A DNA stretch of 64,000 nucleotides from Pseudopithomyces maydicus. Taxonomy: Eukaryota > Ascomycota > Dothideomycetes > Pleosporales > Didymosphaeriaceae. Position 1 is the first letter of the stretch, and every line of letters begins with the position of its first letter. Shown in pieces: positions 46,949-58,076 of this stretch. The position numbers and the translations under genes are program-made. The notes beneath the pieces were generated by a model, which ran no database searches, had not been told where the DNA came from, and saw only the letters and a list, made by a program, of their open reading frames with translations. The stretch spans positions 1,922,001 to 1,986,000 of the forward strand of contig JANTUC010000003.1 of assembly GCA_026873275.1 (NCBI GenBank). Reading direction: 5' to 3'.

Positions 46949-48499
46949 CTAAACATATCCAGCTCTCAGGAGCTTGTTTCCGAACTCCAACAAGAAATAA
47001 TCCGCGTACACTAACCCGTGATCGCAGTATGGTTTATGGGCGTGCTCGTTATGGTTTGCGGTCGAATGCCTCAATATTGCCTCAAAGCCGCTCTCTTTGA
47101 TGTCTAAAGTCAAATTTGTCATATGGTCTCCGTCCGTCGTGTCCGAATTTCTTTGAGATTCGACAAAGGCGAAGTCGCGATCCAGGGCCAAGTCTAAGGT
47201 GTCTCCAATTATATCCAGCGCCATTTGAAGGAAATCACCATCTGAGCCTGATAAATTCTGAGCTTCTTCCCGAGACAACCCTTGAAGTGCTTCGTGAATT
47301 ATCACTAAACCGTTTGCTGTAATCACTCCAGCAGACACATCTCTCAAAGGTTCCTGCTCATCTTCCTGAGGTGCATCGAAATCCCATTTGGGTACTAAAA
47401 CATGATGCCATTTGCCTGTGCCTTCTTCGCATCTTCGAAGAAAATATCTCGCGCACTCTATCGCAGTGTGCAAGTACCTAACGTCCTTGGTCCAACTATA
47501 TGTTTGTGCGAACCCCATAATTGACCAAGCTTGGCCACGCGACCAGGTGGAATCATCGGCATGTCCTTGATTTGTCATTTTGGCCTGTGGTTTTCCATTC
47601 CTCGGGGAGAAATTGACCAGATGGTAGGATGAATAATCCGGACGAAGAATTTCATGAATTATAGTATCCGCATGTTGAGTCGCGATCTTAATCAGATGTT
47701 CGTCCTGTTGCATATGGCCCACCCAGTATAGAAGATCGAGGTCTGAGTTTTGTTAACAGCTTGCTTCCGAATCGCCTGAGGGACGACATTACTGCACATG
47801 CTATCAATGATCACCAAGAAGTTTTCTTCCATGTCAATGATAGAGTATCGGTCGTTAATCGCGACGTCCCAGCTACGAATAGCCTTGACCCGATCATCCC
47901 AGCGGCTGGCAAGCGCGTAGGCCGCTTTCACAACGCTTTCCAAACTTTCAGGATTTCCAGTCAGCTCGTAGTCCTTTTGGAGTGCGGGCTGTACAATAAA
48001 ACCCATATCATGCGTATCTGTACGCCCTGACATCCGGTTGATCGCAACGGACCAGTGGCGTCCCAGCTTTAACAGCTGGTTTTTCAATTGAGAGGGGGGT
48101 ACGAAGGCACATCAATGGTCCTTGGATATCTAATCGATCGTTCAATGAGCGTGTAGATACATCCCGGGAAGAAGCCACATGTCCAAAAGTCGGACTCTCG
48201 ATACTCATAGCGCCCAGCCTCAGGTCCTGTCTGGGCGACAGTGTGGGGATATTCCTCAAGTGGCGTCTGTTCGTATAAGCATGTGCGATTCGCTCCAACA
48301 ATTTGCATGTTTCTCACTTGATACTTGAAGCCTTTTCGCGCGACCTGGATAATTTTTGCAATCACGTTCTCTGAGTAAATTTCGCTAAGATCTATACCCT
48401 TTGCCCTTGGCTATGTTTAGATATGTATTTCAGACAGACTAATTGTACCTACCGGAGATTTTTCATTGAGTTTCTCAAATGCGACGGTGCCTCACCCAT
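46949..48499 (-). CDS. Glycoside hydrolase family 88 (unsaturated glucuronyl hydrolase-like)
   Basis: This alpha6/alpha6-barrel enzyme family removes unsaturated uronic acid from oligosaccharides made by polysaccharide lyases. Visible features are ESDFWTCGFFPGCIY, MSGRTDTHDMGF (the catalytic-type Asp and HD motif), QGHADDSTWSRGQAWSIMGF and VSAGVITANGL, ending DHGLVYADYFLLEFGNKLL. No signal peptide is seen, suggesting intracellular action. A 42-nt intron (48411-48452) separates a short first exon. Three breaks each need one base: near 48486 (N-terminus, uncertain), at G6 48094-48099 (YPPSQLKNQLLKLG) and near 47740 (KTQDLDLLYWVG). With all three the CDS is 1512 nt. It is divergent from the GH5 pseudogene and convergent with the DUF2264 gene. 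Confidence 0.8.
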
Positions 48500-49122
48500 C
48501 TCTATGTGCTGTGTCAAATGCAGCAGGGTTGCTTGTTCGGGACGTTTAAGATGGTGTATTGAGCACGAGACAACAGGTAACGAAAAAAAAGCTGATATTG
48601 ACTCTTCAAGTCTGGGAATGAACCGAGCTCGTATTGAAGCACCGAAACTTTGGGGACTATGCTACACACGCGGGGCAACGGTCATAAGTCTCGGAAGAAC
48701 TCTTTGCGAAAGGCAAAGCTGGGATCGGAATCGCGATTAGTCCGATGCCCGAAAATAGCTTGACCAGAGTGCATTTCTGTCGGCAAAATTCAGTGTGGCT
48801 ATAATACGATCAGGAAATATGAAGGCACCACTTCATCTAATTTAGGTGGAGCGGGACAATACCTTATTGGGAGTGTTTCCGCTGTCCGAAAACTCGACAG
48901 AAGATCACGTTAGCTGGTGTTAGCCGAATCAGTCGAGAGCCCATCGTTACACCGGTATTCACTATACTTATCATATCCCCGCACAAAGATCAACATCGGC
49001 TATGGCAAAGCGACTATGATATTACTGGCACAGCTACAGTTGGTATGGCATAGCTTTAAAAACCGATGTCGCGGAGATTAAACTAAGAGTCCATTCTTCT
49101 TTCCGACAGGCCACTCGTAACT
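48500..49122. other. Divergent intergenic region (GH88 / GH5)
   Basis: The 0.62 kb interval between the GH88 start (-) and the GH5 relic start (+) should hold the GH88 promoter. No gene is visible inside. Confidence 0.45.
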
Positions 49123-50451
49123 ATGCTATGGAAATGCGCATTCGCTACGCTCCTTTTGAGCTGAACTGTAATTTCATTCCGAAGTGCGTTAGCAATATCT
49201 GATACTCTAAATCTTCCTCTATCAACACAAGGCGGAGATATCGTCGACAGTAGCGGTGATATCTTCCACTATATGGGCACGAACTGGCCTGGTCATCAAG
49301 AACTCATGATCCCGGAAGGTCTTCAACATGCTTCTGCTGTTGATATTGTCTCATGGATCCCCAGATTTGGGCTTAATTCAGTGCGCATGACCTTCGCCAT
49401 CGAGATGGTTGATGACATCTATAGCAACAATACCAACCAAACGCTTGAAAAATCTGACATCGATACCTTGGGCCAAAACAATGGGGCCTTGATTTTAAGG
49501 CAGATACTGGAACATAATCCACAGTTCACAAAATGAACCACCAGATTGGAGGTATGGAACGCCGTGGCACGCGAATTAGCTCAACAGGGAGTGATGCCTC
49601 ACTTGGATAATCATGTGTCGAAGGCATTTTGGTGCTGTGGTGATGACGATGGAAATGGGTGGTTTGGAGAAGAGTATTTTGATGCTGTTAATTAGATCCG
49701 CGGATGGTCATTCATCGCTAAACATGTAAGTCTGAACTCTCCTGTTTCTGGAGAAATTTGACATTGAGTTAGGCCAAAGAAAACTGGCCTAGCTTCGCGT
49801 CAGTCGGTCTCCGCAACGAGTTTCGCAAAGCAACAGCTGCAGAGACTGTTGATTGGTACACGTGGTATGTGCATATGACACAGGCTGTCAGTTCTGTACA
49901 TGAAGCAGCCCCAGATATTCTCATTCTCTTCTCTGAATTAAGCTATGACACATATATTGATCCAATTTCCCATGGCAAACCGCTCAATGGAACTGCTTGG
50001 ACATCCACGGCGAACAAGACTGCCAAGTTCATACCAAGTAAATTCGCATGGGAGAATAAAATTGTGCTTGAGATACTTAAGCATGATTTTAAAGCGACCT
50101 AAAGTCCTTATCATATTCAAGGCAAATTGGCAGAGGAAGGGTTTCTAGGCTGTGAACGAGACGGACCCAACGACCAAACACTTATTCTCTGTGGCTATAA
50201 CAGAATGAGGTTTCATTCACGATGGGACGTGTTGGAACCGGACTTCGTACAACAACTGCTTGATTCAGATGGTTCACGAGTACAAAGTCAGCTGGATGCA
50301 GTGGGAGATTTCGGGCAGCTCCTATCTGCAGACGAGACCAAACCGCACACCAAACACGATTCAAGGACAAGAGGGGTTCTGGGGGTTGCTGAACTACAAT
50401 TGGAATGGCATTCGAGACCCTGTTACAATTGATAACAGTCTAAAAGGATGA
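49123..50451 (+). pseudogene. GH5-type cellulase-like pseudogene
   Basis: Conserved secreted GH5 sequence can be followed: MLWKCAFATLLLS, then GDIVDSSGDIFHYMGTNWPG, LNSVRMTFAIEMVDD, RLEVWNAVARELAQQGV, MPHLDNHVSKAFWCCGDDDG, ASVGLRNEFR (with the acid/base Glu) and SWMQWEISGSSYL. A 47-nt intron at 49726-49772 is still intact. Inactivating changes are TGA 49534-49536, TAG 49693-49695 (Trp expected), TAA 50100-50102 (Gln expected), TGA 50206-50208 (Trp expected within the ITE*GF nucleophile motif) and at least one frameshift near 50145-50152, between EEGFLG and VNETDP. All four stops can be explained by C:G to T:A change. The family cleaves beta-glucans or mannans; this copy cannot make a full enzyme. 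Confidence 0.85.
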
Positions 50452-51277
50452 TCGAAGCTTTGAACTAGAATATTCCCTGTGTTTGATGTAGTAGTATCGA
50501 ATATTCGATTTATGAAAGCACCATACCCTTTTACTGTAATATCCATCGTCTCATGGTAAACCACTGATGCGGTGACGATAGGAAATTTCAATAACGCCCA
50601 GTTCTATTATTGAACGACGCAATATGAACACACGCAATATTCAAAGCTCGATTCTGTATTAGTGCATACAACCAAGGTGGTGCAATGATTTAGCACGAAA
50701 ACATCAATGTCGTATCTCTCTATCGTCCCAAGTATCGATCAACTAGTTATAACACATTATCTTTATTTACAATGGCTAATACGTTACGAGCATACCTCTT
50801 TGATGTTATCATTGTCAGGATAAGTATTTTACGTAGACCCGACCCAAATTTTCCTGGGCAGCTGGGTTGCGAAGTAAGCGTGCTCGCCACCTAGGAACGT
50901 ACATGCCCCACGAGCATCCCATGACCATCCTGTCAGCCCACACATCCATCATTGTCTGTTATATGACCCTGTTTCAATACTACTATGACGCTCACCCTAT
51001 CCACTTCTCCGCTCATGTACATGTTGTTCACGGAGACCCCGCACCGTAATGATTTCGGAGGGAAATCGTCCGATGCCCGCGTGCAAGTGCCATCGTGTTT
51101 CCAGGAAGCCTAGGTATCGATCTAGACAACGCGTAAACTTGCAAGGCTACATAATTGTTGCGTGGGGCCGGAATCAGAACTTTCGGGTGCTACCACGTCG
51201 TTTCGGTACGGGGCGTGCGCTGCATTCAGCTCTCGAGCTCGCTTCGGGGATCTATTGCGGTTGCAACACACAAAATC
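50452..51277. other. Intergenic region
   Basis: The 0.83 kb between the GH5 pseudogene and the MFS gene starts AT-rich (50460-50830) and becomes GC-richer toward the MFS start. It is likely the MFS promoter; no gene is supported. Confidence 0.45.
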
Positions 51278-52934
51278 ATGGCAACAACGCCACGAGAAGA
51301 GGCCGGAGAGGTCGACTGGCGTAATGCACGAACGATTGCTCCCACCGATGCACCGAAAAGATCACCGTGGAAGGCGTGGATTTACCTTTGGGAATGGTAT
51401 CCCAAACACTACCCCGAGGAAGAGCGTGCGTTGTTGAGAAAATTGGACGCTTGTCTACTCACTTTTTGTTCGTTCATGTGCAAGTACTCTGTCAGGACGA
51501 GGTTTGTTGGCATCACTGACAAGACTACAGTTTTTCTCAAATGGCTTGACTCTTCCAATATCAATAATGCCTTCGTTTCGGGCATGAAGGAGGAGCTGTC
51601 TCTCTATGGAAACGAGTACTCATTCTTCGGCACATTCTACAATATCGGTTATCTCGTCTGCCAGATACCATCCTTACTCATACTTTCCCGCCCAGGACTC
51701 GCGCGTTGGTATCTTCCGACCATGGAAGTGCTGTGGTCCATTGTTACATTCTGCCAGTCCCAGATGCGAAATGCACATGACATCTACGGAACACGATTCC
51801 TGCTAGGGCTTCTAGAGACCCCGGTTGCCTCGGGCACAACGTATGTACTGGGGAGTTGGTATAGACCTGAAGAAGTATTCAAGAGAACGGGTGTCTGGTA
51901 TGTATCAAACAACATTGCGGTGATGTTTGGTGGATATCTGCAGAAAGCGGCGTATGAGAATCTCAATGGTGTAGGTGGTATGGCAGGCTGGCGATGGCTG
52001 TTTATCATTGACGGTGTTATATCGCTACCTATTGCGATAGCCGGGTTTTTCATCTTTCCGGGATTGCCATCAAGCAAGAGACCATGGTGGTTGACGGAGG
52101 CCCAGCACGCACTTGCAATCAAGCGTGTGCGTGACGTCGGGATAGAACCATCCAAGAAGCTAAACTGGAGCATTGTCAGACGAACGTTGCGTCGATGGGA
52201 GTTCTATGTTGGTGTTACCACGTATACATTGTAAGTACAGATAATGAAGACTTTTTCTGGCACATGGACGCAACTATATACTGACACACCATGACAGCTT
52301 TCTATCCTCCTCTTACCCTCATGGACAAATGGCACTCTGGCTTAAAGACCTTGCCACAAAATACAACGCCTATACCGTTGGCCAGATCAATGTAATTCCA
52401 ACCGGCGCCCAAGGTGTTTCCGTCGTAGCCGCGCTCTTAGCCACCTCTCTCTGCATGATTTACCCTCTATGGACCGTCTTCTCTGCTGTGCAAGCAATTT
52501 TCCTTTTTGCGAACGTCTGCCTACTAGCCTGGGACATTCCTAAAGGCTTACACTTCGCCTCCTACTATCTTCTTGGGGTATCTGCAGCGGTGACACCTAT
52601 ATTGATGCCTTTCATCAACATGGCGTTAAGAGACGACGCGGAGGCAAGAGCAATCACTGTGGGGGCGATGCTAACAGCTGGGTGGGCAATCTATAGCTTC
52701 TACCCAGTGGTTGTATTTCCGCAAGTGGAGGCACCCAGATGGAAGAAGGGGTACATTGTCAACATCTGTTTTGTTTTGTTTTGTTGGTTCTTCTTCATGT
52801 TGAGCCAATGGCTGTATCGAAGAGATGAGAAGAATCGCGAGCGAGAAGCGGTGGCGAGGACGGCGAGGGATAGCGAGGAGGTGCTGGGAGACAAAGCCGT
52901 CGGGGAAGTGATCGAGCACATTGAAGGAAGATGA
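51278..52934 (+). CDS. MFS transporter of the anion:cation symporter (ACS) family (Dal5/Liz1-like)
   Basis: The start ATG at 51278 ([17 protein letters not shown]) leads to [20 protein letters not shown]. Exon 1 ends at 51479 with a GC donor (GCAAGT); exon 2 is 51531-52230 and exon 3 52298-52934, total 1539 nt, 512 aa. The splice gives [20 protein letters not shown], the typical first-helix signature of fungal allantoate, pantothenate and vitamin-type permeases. [45 protein letters not shown] and NGVGG loops are also typical. The C-terminus is charged and cytoplasmic. It could import an organic acid, vitamin or uronate; the substrate is unknown. Confidence 0.9.
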
Positions 52935-53545
52935 TGATGGGTAGTCGTGACGAGCAAGATTGATCTCGCAGAGACTCGAACATGTCTACGGTAAACACGA
53001 GTATACATTTCTCGTGAATCAAATGACCTACCCCAGGTTGTCCCATCGTGACCGTGACTTCCCCGGGGCCATGACCATGACGCAAATTCGGCAACTCGGT
53101 GACAGTGGCCCCACGTGAGATGGTGAAGTCCACGAGTTTAATGCACATTCTAGAAGTGCCATGCTATTGTGATGATAGAATGACGCACCAATTGCTGTTC
53201 GCATTGTTGTTGCGAGAGCCAATGGGAGTTTGGCTTGCCCCGCTACCCGGGTCGTACCCTGCAGTAGCCCCGCTGTAAAGCATGCTTATGGAGCATCTAC
53301 ATGATTGTTGCATCAAGGCCCTCGGAGAACGAGAAGGCTGAGCACCACGAGCATCATCTTGGAGGAAGGATGGAGGCGACTCCTCGCCATGTAGGGTGAG
53401 GAAGGCATGGCTTACGACGCGCTTGAGCTTACATCATGTTTGCTGTATGCATGCAATCGCAACTTGTCGTGTTGAAAAGCGGGAACTTCACCGTTCAGCT
53501 CATTCTTCTATAAATTTTCGAGAGTGATTATCTGAACCTTCCACA
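52935..53545. other. Intergenic region
   Basis: The 0.6 kb interval contains the MFS 3' flank and the probable promoter of the SDR gene. A CCATGACCATGAC-type repeat near 53070 is minor. No gene is supported. Confidence 0.4.
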
Positions 53546-54661
53546 ATGGCCTCCAGATTGCTTGTCCGCCGTCGCGGTGTAGGAACAGCGTCAGCCTTGC
53601 CATGGCCATCACGGCTCCAATCGACACACTTCGTTGCGCCCATAGAGCGCCGCTTCGTCAGCTCCAACACGGGATGTTCAGAAGACGGTGCAGGCAACAA
53701 ATCACTACGCCTGTTCGATGTTGCAGGGAAGGTTTTTGTCGTCACAGGTGCAGCCGCTTGTCCGACTTAGGTAGCTGAGCAAAGATCCATGCTTACTGTA
53801 TCCAGGCGGGGGTCGTGGACTAGGTCTACGCATGGCAGAAGGCCTAGTTGAAGCTGGTGGGAAAGTACATTGTCTGGATCGAGTGTCTAAACCCGATGCT
53901 GCCTTTGTCGAATCAGCGGAGCGGTTGAAGAGAGATTTCGGCGGCGATTTGGTATACCACCAGGTGGATGTGGCCAACCAGGAAGGGGTGGAGAAGATTG
54001 TGGCAGAGGTTGCTGAGGAGAGGCAACGATTGGATGGGCTCATTGCTGGTATGCGTGGGTTGATGGATGTGGCAGGACGAGGCGCTGACGGTGGACAGCG
54101 GCTGCTATACAGCAAGTGACGGCGGCACTCGACTACCAGGCGGCGGACATTGCCAAGATGCTGTCAGTCAACTACACGGGCGTCTTTCTCTCGGCACGGG
54201 CGTGTGCACGGCAGATGTACAAGTACAAGATCCAAGGGTCCATGTGCCTCATCGCGTCCATGTCGGGCACCATGGCCAACAAAGGGTTCATTGCACCCGT
54301 CTATAACTCGTCGAAAGCAGCAGTGATACAGCTGGCTAGAAGTCTCGCCATGGAGTGGGGGAGATCAAGGCGGACGGATCCGGTGGCATCCGGGTGAATT
54401 CGCTTTCACCAGGTAGGTTTTGTTTACATTTGGTTGCATTCCAGGCCGACTCTTCCTGCAGGGCACATTGTGACGCCGATGGTGGAGGACAACTTCCAAA
54501 GGGGCGAGGCGGACAGAGCAGAGTGGGAAAGCAACAACATGCTGGGGCGGCTCAGCACTCCGGAGGAATACAAGGCGGCAGGGGTGTTCTTGCTGAGTGG
54601 AGCCAGCAGCTACATGACGGGCTCGAACATGATCATGGACGGAGGGACGACGGCATGGTGA
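53546..54661 (+). CDS. Short-chain dehydrogenase/reductase (mannitol dehydrogenase/sorbose reductase-like)
   Basis: Four exons (53546-53747, 53806-54048, 54099-54412, 54462-54661) are inferred. The N-terminus MASRLLVRRRGVGTASALPW is Arg-rich and acid-free, suggesting a mitochondrial presequence. Then VFVVTGGGRGLGLRMAEGL (TGxxxGxG), YHQVDVANQEG, LSVNYTGVFLSARACAR, IASMSGTMAN with the catalytic Ser, YNSSKAAVIQL (YxxxK), SPGHIVTPM and the terminal GSNMIMDGGTTAW follow. The usual NAG after beta-4 reads as GLIAAAA. The frame breaks at G5 54357-54361; one more G gives MEWGEIKADGSGGIRVNSL and a 960-nt CDS (319 aa). Probably reduces a sugar or ketone with NAD(P)H. Confidence 0.85.
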
Positions 54662-54915
54662 GGGTAGGCGTAGGTGGGGGAATGGAATGGATGGATCACT
54701 GTCCATCACGTGAATGGAACCACTAGTCTGAATAAGCATTGTACGGTACACCCCAATCCGGCACTAGCGCATGCGGACCCTCGTTGGCCGTGGATGCATT
54801 GTGTGGATCAGATATCTGTCCTCGATTCGAAGCCGTGCTGCGAAACACGACAACACGACAGCACGACAGCACACACTTCAAACATCATCAAAGCCCGCAC
54901 ACTTAGCACACCGCC

Positions 54916-55682
54916 ATGCACCGGTTGCTCCGCCTTGTGCAGCTCCTCGCACTCCTCGCGCCCCTCGCCGCAGCCCTCAAGTTCGACCTTCACGCCGTAA
55001 ACAGCCACGAAGCCGCCAAGCACGAGCGATGCATCCGGAACTTTGTGGCCAAAGAGCAGCTCGTCGTCGTCACGGCTATTCTTGACGGCTACCGTGGCGA
55101 CGGCCAGACGGTGAACATGCATGTGCGTGGGCTCTAGCTGGAGCAGGATGCGAATTGGCCATGGCCCATGCTGATGCTCTCGACAGATCCGCGATGCCAT
55201 GGGCAACGACTACCACAAGCCCAAGGACGTCTACGGCGAGAACAGATACGCCTTTACTTCTCACGCCGACTCCGCCTTTGACGTGTGCTTCGAGAGCGTG
55301 CTCACAGGCAGTACGTCAACATGCTCCCATCTTTTGCCCGTCTAACCCTCGACCAGAGCCCTCCGGCAACCTGAATCCTACGCGCCACGTCGAACTCGAC
55401 ATCGACATCGGCGCCGACGCAAAAGACTGGTCCGCCATCCAGGCCGGCGAAAAGCTCAAGCCTGTCGAGGCCGAGCTCCGCCGCATCGAGGAAGTTGTTG
55501 GCGAGATCGTCACCGAGATGGATTACCTGCGTGCGCGGGAGCAGAAGCTGCGCGATACCAACGAGAGCACCAACGAGCGTGTGAAGTGGTTCGGCTATCT
55601 GACCATGCTGATGTTGGTCAGCCTGGGCGCGTGGCAGGTCGTATACTTGAGGAGTTATTTCAGGAGCAAGCACCTCATCTGA
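54916..55682 (+). CDS. ERV25: p24-delta family cargo receptor Erv25 (emp24/gp25L)
   Basis: Exons 54916-55122, 55187-55310 and 55357-55682 give 218 aa. A signal peptide ([20 protein letters not shown]) precedes a GOLD domain with [39 protein letters not shown] and [11 protein letters not shown], the two Cys forming the family disulfide. A coiled coil ([20 protein letters not shown]) and the [14 protein letters not shown] linker follow, then one TM helix and a short cytosolic tail [10 protein letters not shown] with the Phe-Phe-like/basic retrieval signal region. It works in COPII/COPI vesicles between ER and Golgi. Confidence 0.95.
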
Positions 55683-57016
55683 GGAAGGAGGAGGAGAAAC
55701 AAGTCAAGACAGCCTCGTCATCTCATGATATATCATTGTACGACCATTCGTTTCCACTGCTCACACGAACATGCTCTCTCTCAGCTCCTTTGTTTCCTCG
55801 GCAATTCTCGCCACGCCTGCCGTATCCAGTATTCCATGCGTACGATGAGCCCGACACGAAGGAACAGTAATCCACCGTGAGGGACCGGTCCAAAGCTTAG
55901 GCGGTATGCCCCTTCGATACAGGTCGAGGCAATGGGTCTACTTGTAACGATTTCAAAACAGGCAGGCAGCCGCATTATCATGGTTTCACGAGACCGGCAG
56001 ATGGCAAAGCAGAATGTGAATATATGGTAAGCTCACCGGTCATTGCCATGATCGTCCTGGTTCATCTCTGGTGCTCAAATGACAAGCAAACGCGCCCGCT
56101 GCTGCTTCTCCGCACCTGAATCGCCTAGTTGAACACCGACTACCTAGTGGCAACGGCTGAGGATGAGGGAATATCTGGGAATTGCTAGAGGGTATCAGGT
56201 ATTGCTGATGCAGTGGCGTAAACAGATATTGGATGCGAGCATGCAGTTAGAAAATACAAAAGTCCACGATTGCACACCTGTGCAATAATCTAGTGTACAC
56301 TGATGGGGACGCTAACCTCACGTCGGAAGTATTGGTAACGCTGCTCATGGGGGCTGCAGCACCCATTCGCTGCCACCAGCAACGCAGACACCGTGTGAAG
56401 ATATGAAGAATAGGCCCTTTCGGCTGCATTATGGAGACATGCTTGTTTCTGCTCGTCGTCTTGTAAAGAGTGACGTACTTGCTAGATCGGAACGCTCTGT
56501 ATCCGCAAGCGCCACCATCTAACGATTTGATGCCTAAGCGAGACAGCCCCCCCCTTTACAGGCACCAACAGGTTCTAGTCGCAGGTCATCCGTATACACC
56601 AGCTTTATGATCATCATCTCGGAGCCCTGCCTTCCGACAAAAGAGTTCAACACCATTTCCTATTCCGGGTCAACGAGACCCGTTAAGGTAAGGCTTTAGC
56701 TCTCCTATTGACCTTGCCATGTTCTTTCGGGAATAGAGATTGTAATGGTCGGCTAAGCGTACGTATGGCTCTGGGAGCAAGTTCAAGATCGGTTCCGGGA
56801 CGAAGCTCTAGCAGAGTAGCGATCGGTCGGAAAGAGATGCATCCGTGAGCGCATGGTGCAAGGACGGCGTGAGGGTGGGCATGAGTGCGGATGATGCGTA
56901 TTACAGGAGTGGTTCGAAGGCTGTATAAAGATCACGAATCTCATCGCTTACAATCACTGCTGCTACGACTGCTTCATTACGATCCTCGACATTCAGTTCG
57001 CAAAATCTCAAATAAC
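55683..57016. other. Intergenic region
   Basis: About 1.3 kb lies between the ERV25 3' end and the Rds1-like start. Only short frames are present and no element or RNA gene is recognised. The last few hundred bases should be the Rds1-like promoter. Confidence 0.45.
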
Positions 57017-58076
57017 ATGCTAGCCTGCAGTATGAAAAATCTCCTCGCTACTTCTTTGTTGTTGGCGGGTTGCTCCTCGCATCCCACTCTTCCTAGACAA
57101 GTCCAGCCAGCTGTCAACATAACTGACGTAGATATCCTCCAATACGCTTTGACATTGGAACATTTGGGTAAGTTCAACAGTCTCCACGAGTGCAGTTCCT
57201 CTTCTGCATTCCAAGACAAATCACTGATGCACCTCAGAGGATAAATTCTACCGGGAAGGGCTAGCAAATTTTACTCTGGACGACTTCAAGAAGGCCGGTT
57301 ATGGCGAAATCTTCTACAGAAATCTGAAGGAGGTCTCTTACGATGAAACAACCCATGTCTCATTCCTCACCCAGGCGCTTGCAGGTACGTTTCTGCCTCT
57401 CCACCACCAGCACCTCAGCTTACCACTCGTAGCCACCAATGCAACCCCAGTCCAAGAATGCACCTACGCTTTCGGTGTCACCGACGTACACTCCTTCTTA
57501 ACAACCGCATCCATTCTTGAAGGTGTGGGTGTTTCAGCCTACCTGGGAGCCGCGGCCTCAATCGTCGAAAAGCTGTACCTCACAGCCGCGGCCTCTATTC
57601 TGACCGTCGAGGCAAGACACTCTTCGTTTATTCGCAAAGCAACGAAACAATCACCCTTCCCCCAGGCTTTCGATGCCCCACTTTCTTTCGATCAGGTCTA
57701 CACTCTCGCTGCGCCATTCATTGTTTCCTGTCCTGAGAGTAATGGAGCACTGCCTGTCAAGGCGTTCCCAAGACTGAGCTTGGATCTGACTTGTAATCGA
57801 ATCGCCACAAATGAGACGATCGTACTACAGACCATGGAGCCAATAGCCGATGCCGAGAAGGATGAAATGTACTTTGCAGCATGGATCAGCGTAACGGGGC
57901 CAACATTTGTGGACGCAAGTTTTGACCAGGGCAAAGGGTTTTCAACCATGGTGCCCGCTGGATTTCATGGGCAGAGCTATGTGGTTATCACGAAGCAGGA
58001 TGGCTGTGTGACGGACGATTGCGTTGTTGCGGGCCCAGCTATCGTGGAAGTGGAGGGCGCTAACGGGGCGATGTGA
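57017..58076 (+). CDS. Rds1-like ferritin-like domain protein
   Basis: Exons 57017-57167, 57238-57384 and 57451-58076 give 307 aa. A hydrophobic leader (MKNLLATSLLLAGCSSHP; the start may be this second Met, at 57032) precedes a ferritin-like four-helix region: DVDILQYALTLEHLEDKFYR, SYDETTHVSFLTQAL, SFLTTASILEGVGVSAYLGA and LTAAASILTVEARHSSF. The E-x-x-H pairs (TLEHLE, DETTH, EARH) are the di-metal-binding type motifs. The C-terminal half is beta-rich with Cys pairs (GCVTDDC). The family includes yeast-form and starvation-induced Rds1; it is probably secreted or wall-associated, of unclear reaction. No lesion is visible. Confidence 0.88.
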
